Shown: piece by piece, positions 1-10,416 of the stretch | Layout of the letters: the number at the start of each line of letters is the position of its first letter | How positions within the stretch are numbered: position 1 is the first letter of the stretch | DNA from: Annulohypoxylon bovei var. microspora | Taxonomy: Eukaryota > Ascomycota > Sordariomycetes > Xylariales > Hypoxylaceae | Reading direction: 5' to 3' | Length of the DNA: 64,000 nt | Assembly: GCA_022836615.1 (NCBI GenBank) | Contig: MU405271.1 | Span: forward strand, 62,001-126,000 | The notes under the pieces: model-generated | Databases searched by the model: none | Told to the model about the DNA's origin: nothing | Seen by the model: only the letters and a program-made list of their open reading frames with translations | Position numbers and translations under genes: made by a program

Positions 1-756
1 GCGGCCCTGAGACGTTGGTTAAAACAGATTATACCTACGATTGATGCAAGACTTCAACTTACATCTTTGCCCGCAGCTAATTGTAAGTCATCTTCATCAT
101 CCGTTTCTCTCGCCGTGACATCATGTATAATCTTTTTCAAGACGGCCTTTAAGTTAGATGCGTCACCAGACCTCAATCGAACTACCTTTGCATCAACTTG
201 ATGTTGCAGCGATTCTGAGAGCTGCTCAAATAAGAGGTCTTGAGATGCTAAGTTGGGACCAGTGATAATGAAGGCGGATGGAATTTTGCCTGTGGATGCA
301 TGATCAGGAGTTGATCGTAGGAATGAAGTGACTTCATCTAACGTAGACTGATTTGTCATTCGAAGTATGCGCTACACCCGGTTGTAAGCCACTGTTCTTT
401 GATATTGGCAATTGTGAATAACACTAGGGAACTAACTTGAATCCTTTCGTCAATCCGAGACCAGGATTTCTCAAATAACTGCTGGCGAAGACGAACACAG
501 CGTTCATCTTCAGAACCGCCAAAAAGAGGCTGAAAAGTTAACCAGGCATCGGTGTCTTCGGCGTCTGGTTTGCTATGTTTCTTTGACACTTTCCTCCGTT
601 TAGTAGGTCGACTTGCCCCTTCAGTCTCTTCTAAGGGGTCAAAGACATAGGCGGCCTTGTAATCATTAGTACGGACTTAATACGCTTCAATGAAGGAATT
701 TATACCTGATGCTGTTTCTCTTCGTATGTCTCTTTGAGGGACTCATCGATAGCCAT
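1..756 (-). CDS. ORC3: Origin recognition complex subunit 3 (N-terminal part, cut by window edge)
   Basis: ORC3 is a subunit of the nuclear six-protein complex that marks replication origins and loads the MCM helicase. Exons read on the minus strand: 756-706 (start ATG at 756), about 659-437, 371-63, and 6 to beyond the left edge. The start of exon 2 is the least certain boundary. Seen: an N-terminal segment with a basic patch (TKRRK), then the FQPLFGG...CVRLRQQLFEKSW block, ERIQ-RILRMTNQSTLDEVTSFLR, and an AAA+-like AFIITGPNLASQ strand. Joining the exons at GTTAGT..TTAG, and GTAAGT..CTCAG at 62-7, keeps the frame; the last junction gives GKDGR, as expected for the family. The ATPase-like loop lacks a full Walker A, which is normal for ORC3. 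It is divergent from the PPR gene at 1306. Family assignment is by recognition of conserved blocks, without a search. Confidence 0.85.
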
Positions 757-1305
757 AGTGAGATACTACTTTAGTCATACAGTCCAGTAGCTCTCTTGCT
801 ATTGTACGCGTCTTGATATGTAAATGAAGGTGACTGGGTGATTTAGACAGGCAGGACAGGGTCCTTTCTAGCGTTGTCGATCCCTGCTAAACCCCTTGTC
901 GTTTCTGTATCTAATTAAGGTTATATCCGTATAATGGGACCACTCAAGTACCAAATACTTGGATTATTCAATTCTACATAACCTACAATATGTATGTGGA
1001 TATCTTAAGACTGACATCAATTGTTGTTTAGTTAAAGTCAACACATAGGTCCATAGGTACCTATTTAGATGAAATTACAGTCTTATACATATAAAAGTGC
1101 AATTGAAACTTAATAGTGTTTAAAGTTCTAGTGGGGCTGAGCGAGGGAAGTCGGGACTCGGGACGCGCTAAACGCGCTAACGGTGGTATCAGGCTTATCG
1201 GTCTTGAAATTTTTAATTTAAATCAAAAGATTCTGGTTTCTCAACAGCGAATTGCCGCCCACGCATTCAGGAATACGGCATGATATATTAGTCGACTGTA
1301 TAGTC
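757..1305. other. Divergent intergenic promoter region, ORC3 / PPR gene
   Basis: About 550 bases separate the ORC3 start (minus) and the PPR start (plus), so both promoters should lie here. The stretch is AT-rich in its middle part (about 900-1130). I see no tRNA, repeat array or credible coding frame in it. Confidence 0.5.
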
Positions 1306-3663
1306 ATGCCCCCGAGGACGCTTATTGTCGAAGGCTTTATTTGTAGGTCCTGTCTATCGAATTTACGGAAGAAGCAAACCCCTATAGCACTATGGGCGCT
1401 TCGGCGCTCTTCGCAAGCCACCCGACCCCTCTCCTCAGCTTCCCAATCCCATCTATCGCAAAGCGAGCAGGAAATCGAGCGCCAGAAAACTCTAGAGGCC
1501 TTGGGTCTTTCGAAAAAGAGCAATGATAATGGATTATCAGTCAAATATTTTGAGCAAGGAAAGGAGGGGAAGCTGCGTCGTCTGAAAGACAACGATGAAT
1601 TTAGCCAGTCACTGATGGACCCAGACGGTAAAACCGATTCACGCTTAAAACAAATGGAGGAACAGTTAGAACAAGCAACCCAATTTACTAAAATCGTTGA
1701 GGATATCTGGGGAAAACAAGGCGCCGAGAAGTTACGAAAACGAGCTGTCTCCCAAGATGAAACTCCACACAAGCCCTCACTGCTATTACCTGAGGAGGAG
1801 GACTGGTCGACTCCACAAGAACGAACACATATCATCCAGTTGAATAATATGATACGAACTGTTGGTATGAAATCTCGCGGTGGGGTTGTAAATCAGAAGC
1901 GGATCAGTTCGTTATGGAGATACTATTCTGCCGCGCGGATAGCTTTAGGGAAGAAACCAGAGTCGGTTCACGGAGACATATGGGACCTCCTCTGGCAGAT
2001 TCTCGCAGCCGACCATGCCAATAATCCAAACCGCATGTCCCATATCCACACTCTAGCTAAGGACATGGAAAAGGCCGGCGTGATTCTGAGTGACGATCAG
2101 CAAATACTTGCAATCGAGGCCGCATTTATAACCGGTCCTAAGGAAGACGCGATTACGGCACATAAAAAACTAGTTACTACGCTTGGAACCAAGCCGGAGA
2201 CCTTCGTGGAATTCTGGCAGCTTGGTCTTAGGATGTACTGTTTGACGGGTGATATAACTCGAGCTGAACGAGTTGCCAGCACTCTCCTCGAATCTCCTTA
2301 CGAGAAGGACGCTCGATTCCTATTACCATTTATTCGGATGTGTGCCGAGAACCCGACAACATTGGAACAGGGATTCGAATTATATCAACGGCTACGGTCC
2401 GCCTTAGGTGATTCGATCACTATCGAGGACTATGACCAAGTCATATCCTATTTCCTCGCTTCGAACCAGACAGAATTTGCTTTTTATATATTCGTCGAAA
2501 TGATGACGTCCAAGGCAGTCGATCTGCGTAGAGCCCATAAAGTGCCTCCAAGTCTTGCCAATCCCTTCTTCTACGGCAAATGGCTGAAGCGGCTAATAGG
2601 GGCTGGTGATCTGCCGGGCGCTCATAATGTCCTACTCTATATGAAGTCTAGAGGTATTATGCCTCAAGCCATTGTTGTCAACGGTCTAATCGGTGCGTGG
2701 CTGAGGTCAGGCACGGTTGATAACATAGAAAAGGCTGAAGAAGTCGCTTGGGCTATGATCAATACCCGCATGCAATTTCTAGGCATAAGGAAGGACATGA
2801 AGAACCTTGCTGCTTTCGTTAGGTTACGACAGTATGGAGAAGGCTGGCCTCGAGCAAACCTAGAAACATTTTCGCTGCTTGCAGAGAATTATAAAGAGCG
2901 GGGGGTGCTTGCTAAGATGGAAGAACTCTGGGCGGCATTCACGAAAGCAGAAATTGCACCTGATTCGTTCATATTGAACCAGTTGCTGTTTTCTTACCTT
3001 CAAGATGGGCAGGGAAAACATGTTGCGACCCTTGCCCGTGACCTTACGACCCAATATCGAGTTCAACCAGACTCGTGGACGTTCCTAGTCCTCTGGCAGG
3101 CCCTGCCAGTGAACCGTCTTATCCAGATACCACTGGGGCAGTTCCTTGACGAGATATCAAGAACTCGGTCACTGTTTGCAGAGATGGTTAGGTCGGCCCA
3201 AATCTTTGCAACAGGTGGTATCGATACTCAGCTCGCAAGGTACATCTTACACTCGTTTCGCAAGTTAGATGACAAACACGGCCTGCTCTTGGCGTATCGA
3301 GCATTACGACAGATATTCAAATTTGCGCCTCCGGACTTTATCGCGCTCGAGATGCACGTAGGAGCTATGGATTTGGAAAGGGTGGGAAAGAGTAGAGGCG
3401 GTCTTCGGCTGATGCACGCTGGGAAACAGATAGAGAGTTATCTAAAGCGAAGACATCAGGAACTCATCGCATCCGGACAGCTCCAAGTAGGCAGTCATCT
3501 ACCGGAGAAACTAAAAAGAGAGGAATTGGGGAATTTCCTCGAAGCATTTTTGCAGAATCAAATCCCGGCAAATGCAAATACTGAGCAGTTCCTTGAACAG
3601 GCTGCTATGGAGATGGGGTTGCAGGGTGAGGTTCCAAGCTTCGAAGCATCTCCCGGACCATGA
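1306..3663 (+). CDS. Mitochondrial pentatricopeptide repeat (PPR) protein
   Basis: A single-exon protein of about 785 residues. I place the start at the ATG at 1306 rather than the in-frame ATG at 1252, because the shorter form begins with a mitochondrial-type presequence (MPPRTLIVEGFICRSCLSNLRKK, arginine and lysine but no acidic residues after the first glutamate). A low-complexity charged region follows, then from about residue 200 to 690 helical repeats of PPR character. Examples are GAHNVLLYMKSRGIMPQ and LETFSLLAENYKERGVLAKM, with the typical spacing between helix pairs. PPR proteins bind specific organellar transcripts and control their processing or translation; the target here cannot be deduced. 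It resembles fungal PPR factors grouped with Cya5/Pet309 or Cia84, but I cannot choose between them. Confidence 0.8.
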   Translation: MPPRTLIVEGFICRSCLSNLRKKQTPIALWALRRSSQATRPLSSASQSHLSQSEQEIERQKTLEALGLSKKSNDNGLSVKYFEQGKEGKLRRLKDNDEFSQSLMDPDGKTDSRLKQMEEQLEQATQFTKIVEDIWGKQGAEKLRKRAVSQDETPHKPSLLLPEEEDWSTPQERTHIIQLNNMIRTVGMKSRGGVVNQKRISSLWRYYSAARIALGKKPESVHGDIWDLLWQILAADHANNPNRMSHIHTLAKDMEKAGVILSDDQQILAIEAAFITGPKEDAITAHKKLVTTLGTKPETFVEFWQLGLRMYCLTGDITRAERVASTLLESPYEKDARFLLPFIRMCAENPTTLEQGFELYQRLRSALGDSITIEDYDQVISYFLASNQTEFAFYIFVEMMTSKAVDLRRAHKVPPSLANPFFYGKWLKRLIGAGDLPGAHNVLLYMKSRGIMPQAIVVNGLIGAWLRSGTVDNIEKAEEVAWAMINTRMQFLGIRKDMKNLAAFVRLRQYGEGWPRANLETFSLLAENYKERGVLAKMEELWAAFTKAEIAPDSFILNQLLFSYLQDGQGKHVATLARDLTTQYRVQPDSWTFLVLWQALPVNRLIQIPLGQFLDEISRTRSLFAEMVRSAQIFATGGIDTQLARYILHSFRKLDDKHGLLLAYRALRQIFKFAPPDFIALEMHVGAMDLERVGKSRGGLRLMHAGKQIESYLKRRHQELIASGQLQVGSHLPEKLKREELGNFLEAFLQNQIPANANTEQFLEQAAMEMGLQGEVPSFEASPGP

Positions 3664-4648
3664 TAGTGTATATATCAAAGACATATCTAGGATTTAGTTA
3701 TTTAGTGCCTAACGGGCCTACAATGGTATATTAACGTGTAGCTAGCTAGTCACTGGCAGTAAGCATACTATTGGCACCGAAAGCAAATATACCCCATTTC
3801 CTCTTATTTCTTCGCCATCGCGTCTCCGTCCAACCCTTCTTATCAAAGCCGGCCGGCCTCACGTAGGATCTGTATTCTCCCCTTTCGTGACCTGGAGGTG
3901 GGCCTTCTCTGCGTTTGGATAACTGGGTATCCACAGCTTGTTAGTATTCGTGATCCCTAAATGTTAGCAAGATATTAAAGACACTAGTTTTGAATAGGAG
4001 GTTAGACGACTTCTACACCAAAACACATATTTTGGGCTGACGAAGTCAATATAAGTATCACAGACGAAGCAAATGTCTTCATTTAAAGATACGTGTAAAA
4101 ACTTTACCTACCTTCTATTTCTACGATTAAACGTCCCTACCCAGCAGGGAATATTATGACGTAGTTAGCGGGTGGTATATATTGTGTTACATTATGACAG
4201 CTGTATTTGCTGGAAATGCCTCTCCTGTATTTAAACTTATTTCAAATTCATATAGAAATGATAGTGTCATCCATAGTTCTTAGATACTATACACAGACAC
4301 TCAGCTTTATATCATGTTTTGGATTATGTCCATTCCAGTATGAGATGCATGAAGGTTCATGGGTTCAGTGTTCCCTTTAGAGTGGATCTTTATGATAAAT
4401 GATAAGGTTAATTTCGCGTTAAACTGCAAACAGTAATAGGTGAGCGGTCAGGCACAGCAAGCCCTAGCGGGGAGTTTGAAGTGTGGAACTCTGCACACAC
4501 TCGGACAACTAAAAAATCAATTAGCCGAAATTCCACCAGAGTGATCAACTTCCTGCGACTTTTTCTCAATTTCCAGAACACCAACACCAAACTTCATCAC
4601 TCAACCAACACACGGCTTTAAAAATCCTAACTTCAGAAATAAGAAGAC
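3664..4648. other. Intergenic region with one doubtful short ORF
   Basis: Holds the 3' end of the PPR gene and the promoter of the P0 gene. A minus-strand frame at 3934-3746 would encode 62 residues rich in Arg, Lys, Gly and Pro (it contains GWTETRWRRNKRKWG). A possible splice acceptor lies just upstream on that strand, preceded by a CTAAC branch site. I recognise no family and regard it as unproven. The rest is AT-rich with no other signal. Confidence 0.3.
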
Positions 4649-5805
4649 ATGGGAGCCAGCAAGCAGAAGAAGGCGGAATACGTATGTAATATCAGGAATT
4701 CCAATTTCAATTAAATCATTTTTATTTTTATTAACATTTATCTACAGTTCCCCAAGCTCAAGGGCTTGCTCGAGGAGTACCGCTCTGTTTTCCTCGTCAC
4801 CGTCGACAATGTCAGCTCTCAGCAGATGCACGAGATCCGACAATCCCTCCGTGGAGATGCCGTTGTCTTGATGGGAAAGAACACTATGGTGAGTAAAATT
4901 ACAATTGCATTGTCCTATACCCTAAGGGTTTTCTTAGGCTAATCGCGTGCTTTCCTCAATCTTTAGGTCCGCCGAGCTCTTAGGACCTTCATTCCCGACT
5001 CGCCCGAATACGAGCGACTTCTTCCTCACGTCAAGGGCAACATCGGCTTTATCTTCACTAACGGTGATCTCAAAACCATCCGCGACAGGATCCTCGACAA
5101 CAAGGTCGCCGCCCCTGCTCGTGCTGGTGCTGTTGCGCCCGCCGATGTCTGGGTCCCCGCTGGAAACACCGGTATGGAGCCTGGTAAGACTTCTTTCTTC
5201 CAGGCTCTCGGTGTCCCCACCAAGATCGCTCGTGGTACCATCGAAATCACCACAGACCTGAAGCTCGTCGAGTCTGGTAGCAAGGTCGGTCCCTCCGAGG
5301 CCACCCTTCTCAACATGCTCAACATCTCTCCCTTTACCTACGGTCTGGGTGTCGCGCAAGTCTACGACCAGGGCAACACTTTCCCTCCCAACGTCTTAGA
5401 CATCGGTGAGGAACAGCTTCTCAAGTCCTTCACGAGCGCGATCACCACTATCGCCGCCTTGTCGCTCGCCCTGAACTTCCCTACTCTACCCTCTGTTATC
5501 CACTCCTTGGTAAACAGCTACAAGAAGGTCTTGGCTGTTGCCATCGAGACCGAGTACAGCTGGCCCGAGATTGAGCAGCTCAAGGACCGTATCGCCAACC
5601 CCGACGCTTACGCCTCCGCTGCCCCGGCTGCTGGTGGTGGTGCCGCCGATACTGGCGCCGCTGCCGCTGCCGAGGAGGAGAAGAAGGAAGAGTCGGAAGA
5701 GGAGTCTGGTGACGAGGGTTTCGGTGGTCTCTTGTATGTTTTCCCTTCCCCACAAACCGTAACCATTTCGAGTTTGCTAACATATAGGTTCTCCGCAGTG
5801 ACTAA
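4649..5805 (+). CDS. RPP0: 60S acidic ribosomal protein P0 (ribosomal stalk base)
   Basis: P0 (uL10) anchors the P1/P2 dimers on the large ribosomal subunit and recruits translational GTPases. Exons: 4649-4681, 4748-4888, 4967-5733 and a final 7-nt exon, 5799-5805. The total is 315 residues, matching the family's usual length of about 313. Seen: MGASKQKKAEYFPKLKGLLEEY start, LMGKNTM rRNA-binding block, ALGVPTKIARGTIEI, an Ala/Gly-rich hinge, then the acidic tail EEKKEESEEESGDEGFGGLFD. The tail works only if the last intron uses the acceptor at 5798, so the terminal exon supplies the last base of Phe, then Asp and stop; reading through or using the earlier AG gives a non-family tail. Codon use favours C-ending codons, as expected for high expression. 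It is convergent with MSH1. Confidence 0.95.
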
Positions 5806-6296
5806 ATTACATGGCATGATCACGGTGTTGTCGGAACGGCATCAAACAGGGCTTCGGTTGGGTTGGCAAGGTCTAAACGTCCGAATAACGACGGTACATA
5901 GGTCTTTTTTAACGATCAATTGAGGAATACTGCAGAAGAGTTTAGACTCGCTGGCTGTGATATGATGGCTTCACTACGACGCGCGGAGCTATTCTATCTT
6001 GTAAATGGTAAGTTCTTATTTCTATCTTCAGTCTTTTCCTCCCCAGTGTTCGATGATTATATTATGAATTCAAGAGCTTTTTAACCCTGATCTTTCATTG
6101 ATGACACATTCATCACCACCCTATGAGACACTTTATCTTACAATCAACTTTTTTTTGCACGCCTATCTTACAAAGAGTTGAGCGCTAACCCGCCACCAGA
6201 ATTGCAGACATACCGAACCATTAAACCGTAATCCGTAATCCGTAAAACTAACTATCTACTTAGGTATTTTAAAATTTAGGTACCCAATAAACTCGT
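5806..6296. other. Convergent 3' spacer between RPP0 and MSH1
   Basis: About 490 bases carrying the 3' UTRs of two convergent genes. AT-rich; a short direct repeat (ccgtaatccgtaatccgtaa) lies at about 6226-6245. No gene seen. Confidence 0.5.
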
Positions 6297-6935
6297 TCAT
6301 CCTGTGTCGGCCGACTGCCGTGTTTCTGGGGAATCGTGTAGTGATTCTGTATCCTCCCTGCTTTTGTGATTACTGTTGTCTCTGTTGCTCTCCTCGAGGA
6401 CCTCCTTCGCAACCGTGATAGCGGCCTCGGGCAACCCAGCTAGGCGGGCAACCTTGAGCGCGTGGCTCTGCCGGTTGACGCCCTTCCGCAGCCGATGTAC
6501 GTAGACGAACCCGCCCGCGCCATCCTCCTGCACGTCCGTACAGTACGTCTCGACGGTGCCGCCGCCGCCCTGGCCCACGCGCATGTCGCGCTCAGCCACG
6601 AGGTCCGCCAGGCCGTGATAGTGCGTCGCGAACAGCGCGCGGCACCGGTTGATCATGACGAGGTGGTGCAGGGCGGCGAAGGCCACGGCGCTCCCGTCCT
6701 CGGGCGTGGTGCCCCGGCCGATCTCGTCCATGATGACGAAGGACCGCGGCGTCGCGGCCCGCAGGATGGCGGCCGTCTCGAGCATCTCCACCATGAAGGT
6801 GCTCTGGTCCGCGAACAGGTTGTCGGCGGACCCGACGCGCGAGAAGACGGCGTCGGTCACCGGCAGGCTCGCGTACGAGGCCGGCACCCAGGACCCGACC
6901 TGCGACAGGATGACGAGGAGCGCGTTCTGCCGCAG

Positions 6936-6971
<36 letters not shown>

Positions 6972-9654
6972 CAGGTGGAGTCTGCCGTGGGGGGTTAGTG
7001 TAGGGGGCGAGGATGGGGATGGGGAGTGGGTGTCGAGGAGACAGTCGTTCTTAGTGAAAGAGCGGCCTTGCTCGCGCAGCCCGGCTTCGACGGTGGGGTG
7101 CCGGCCGCCGATCACTATGTGCTGAGCCGTAGCCGTACCCGCAGCAGTGGAAGTAGAAGCAGTAGTAGTAGTAGTAGTGGAGTTAATAGTGGAAGTCGCC
7201 GTAGTGTCGTGAAGTATAGGCCTCGTCCACCCGTTCTCGGCAGCCAGCCGGGCGAACGAAGCGGCGACGTCGAGCTCGTCGAGCACGGCGGCGTTACGGC
7301 GCAGCTTGACGAGGTTAGCGACAACGAGGGCGCGCAGGACCGCGAACAGCCGCTGCTCCTCGACGCCGACCTCGAAGCGCGTCTGGTGGATGCGCCGGCC
7401 CAGCGCCGTCCACTCCGGCGCGTGGAAGGCCCGCGTGCTGCGGCTCGAGCTGACCACGGCCATCGCCTTGCTGTCGTCGTCGGCGTCCAGCTTGCGCAGG
7501 TCCTTGGCCCCCTTGACGTGGCACACGTGGCCCAGGTTCGGCGTCCAGCGCAGCGTCAGGCTGGCCGCGCCGAAGCGCTCCCGTAGTTCCTCTCCCAGGG
7601 TGTGCTTCTCTTCGAGGAGGGTCGACAGCTTGGCGTGCAGCGAGCGCAGGCCCGGGCTGGCGTCGGGCTTCATGACGAAGGTCGTGTTGTCGTCGGAGTA
7701 GTGGTCCCGGATCGAGGCCGCCTGCCTCTTCTTCTTGGTGATCTTCGGCAGCGCGGACTCGGCTCCCTGGGCGCCTTCGGAGGCGACCACGTCTTCGGCG
7801 AGGGAGATGAGCTGGCTTGCTTCGCTGTCTTCGTTGCGGTGCTGTTGGACCAGGCCCTCTTCGTCGATGGAATTCTGTATGCGGTCGGCTAAATTGGCGG
7901 GTTCTTTAAGCTTGATGCGTGAGAGGAGGGATGTGAAGCATGACGCTCCACTGTCTGAGGTTTGTTGCTCTTCTGTAGGTAGATTATCCACCTCGTCTGT
8001 AGTGGTGCTTTCTTCTTTGGACGCTTCTAGAAGGGAGACGATATCTTGAGTAGCCTGGATAGTATTAGCCAGAGCAATGAGATCATCCGGGTCACCACGT
8101 CCAAGCGCAAATTTCTGCACCAAACGCTGTGAGTCGTGGCTCCTCCTCAGTAACAACACGATCTCGTCGCGGAGATCTGGGTGCTGGATGAAGTATTCCA
8201 CAAGATCCTGCCGGGCTTTGATGGTTTCTAACGATGTCGAAGGCGCGCTGAGCCAGGTGTTCAATAATCGAGCGCCTCCCTTCGTGACCGTCCTGCGAAT
8301 GGCATGCAGCAGGCTCCCCCTGAAAGTGCCATCCCTAATAGTCTGTTTGATCTCGAGCGAGCGCATGGTGCTTTTGTCGATAGTCATGACTGACATGTTC
8401 TCGTAACGCAGCGGTGGCTGTAGCTTCATGCTCAGGCCTTGCAAGCGGTCCCGGACGTACTGCAAGAGCAGACTCCCGGCCTGTATTTCGTCCGGGACGA
8501 AACCTTGTGCTGTCTGCACGGGGATATCGGATTCTAGCATCGGCGTCCATTCCGACAAAGGTAGTTGTTCGCCGTGCGGCGCGAACGTGATCAGATACTT
8601 GTCCTCGGCCAGAACTGAGAATATTTGGTGATCACTTTGTGACTCAAAGACTTCGTCTACTACTACTTCTCTCGGGCCAACACGTGAGAGGATGGATCCA
8701 AGCGACGTGACCGTTGTTGATTGCGTGTAAAATTGACCAGTAGATATGTCTATCCATGCTAAGCCTATCGGAGTGGCATTCGCCTGTAAAGCCGCTAGAC
8801 CCTCTGTTTCTATAATGCCATTATCAGAAGTATTGGGATCATCCGGGCCAGAAGCATTGTCCTCCTGATGGTTGATGTGGACTGCCATAACATAGTTGTT
8901 GGCGTACGGGTCGATGAAATTCTCATCTATTAGAGTACCCGGCGTGATGACTCGCGTGACCCTTCGGTCATGCATCAAGCCGTTCGACTTGATCTTGTCC
9001 CCGGGGTCGTTGGGAAATTCTTCTGCTATTGCCACATAAGAGTTCAAGTCGATAACCAAGGTCTTAAGGAACCGGTCCAGCTGGAAGAACGGGAAGCCAG
9101 CCTACATAGTATTAGAGCTACAATTCTTACTTAATCACGGACGTACATTATATAAAAAGATTATAGAGACAGGTGAAAGGGAATGAGAAGATATGTACCA
9201 TAGGCACAGGACCGGCAGTAGTCTTCTTATGCGCGACCTTGAGATTCAGCATGGGGCCGTACTCCTCGGCATGGTCGAAATAGAGCTCGTAGAATCCGCC
9301 GACGCGCGTGAGGAGCACGCAGTTCTCGAACTTCTGCATGTTCCGGCGCGCCTGTAGGACCACGGTGGGATACGCGGGCCCCTCATCCTCGGCAGGGGGT
9401 GGTGGCGGTGGAGGAACGTCCATCTTGATGGGGCCCTGCGGCAGGTCCTCCAGCCTCACAGACGACCTCGTCTTCTTTCCACGTACCTGCTGCAGCCTCA
9501 ATACAGCCATTGCGTTGAAACCCGTGCCGCGAGGCGACGACGACGTCGATGAGAGACTACCCCATCGCGAGAGCGGCAAGCAGTGACGGCCAATATGGCG
9601 TTGGGCGCGGCCGGCGAGCACCGAGGTCGTCCGCCGGCATGCTAGACCACTCAT
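6297..9654 (-). CDS. MSH1: Mitochondrial DNA mismatch repair protein MutS homologue 1
   Basis: MSH1 recognises mismatches in mitochondrial DNA and maintains the mitochondrial genome. Two exons: 9654-9199 and 9101-6297, giving 1086 residues; splicing produces VPMAGFPFFQLDRF, the classic MutS domain I motif. Seen in order: an Arg/Ser-rich presequence, mismatch-binding domain I (GGFYELYFDHAEEYG) in which GFYE carries the Phe and Glu that contact the mismatch, domains II-III, the lever/clamp, then the ATPase. The ATPase has Walker A GPNMAGKSTYLRQ, Walker B VIMDEIGRGTTPEDG and FATHYHGL. A Thr/Ser-rich low-complexity insert coded by an AGT-type microsatellite (about 7140-7195) sits just before the ATPase domain. 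The 3' third of the gene is strikingly more GC-rich than the 5' part. I see no break. Confidence 0.95.
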
Positions 9655-10416
9655 CTAGTCGGGATGCCAATGCCGGCCGAATTCAGATTGTGATTCTTGC
9701 TGTCTCGGTTTTCTTTATAGCTAGGCTAATTTAGAGTTATTTGAAGCTTAGAACGATGTTGAATTTATAAAACTTTGATTGGTTCGCTTTGGTAGGGGCG
9801 TTATAAATCTATGAAGCATACTGTGGGGTCTCAGCCAATTATAGGCACCAGACACAGTCTATATTTATAACCCCACTGTATAGTCTTTCTCTCCAACACT
9901 TAGCCCCGACTTCCTAGGAAGTCGTTGGATATGCCCCTTTTCATTGGAAGATAGCACTCTGATAGCTAACGCTTACAGCTACGACACCTATCGAGGAAAG
10001 GATAAAACATGCACCGTAGATCATCAAAACAACATAGCTTAGCGGCACCGACTAGGTGATTTATAAGAGAATCGTCATTCCATAATATTCCATAAAGTGC
10101 ATTTCATCATACTGCATACCCGAGTAACAGAAACAAGCAAACCCAGGAGAGCCCCAGGTTTTTAAGAGTTCCTTAAGAGTATTCCACTGACTAGTGATGG
10201 ATATTCTAGGCTAGGTAGACATCGTACCTGAAGTGTTCTAGCCAGGGAACTACTATCTTCGAGTAGTAGAAACAATCTGTTGGCAAAGCCCACGATTTTT
10301 AGTACCCGCCCTTTTCTGCAAGGCCACAGCGCCAAGAATAAATGTTGATCACCCCCGATATGTTAGTAGATTCCTGTCTACTAACTATCATGGTGGCATG
10401 ATTTTTAATGGCGTCA
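9655..10416. other. Intergenic region upstream of MSH1, downstream of AMS1
   Basis: About 760 bases holding the MSH1 promoter and the AMS1 3' end. No coding frame, repeat or RNA gene that I can support. Confidence 0.5.

Noticed and set aside
1218..1835. 205-codon minus-strand frame overlapping the PPR gene start
   Set aside because: Ser/Cys-rich mirror of the PPR coding strand, no family features, and the PPR presequence reads well on the other strand.
6462..7586. Long plus-strand open frames (178 and 186 codons) antisense to MSH1
   Set aside because: They lie opposite the conserved ATPase-coding part of MSH1, have Arg/Gly/Pro-rich shadow composition caused by high GC, and show no family motif.
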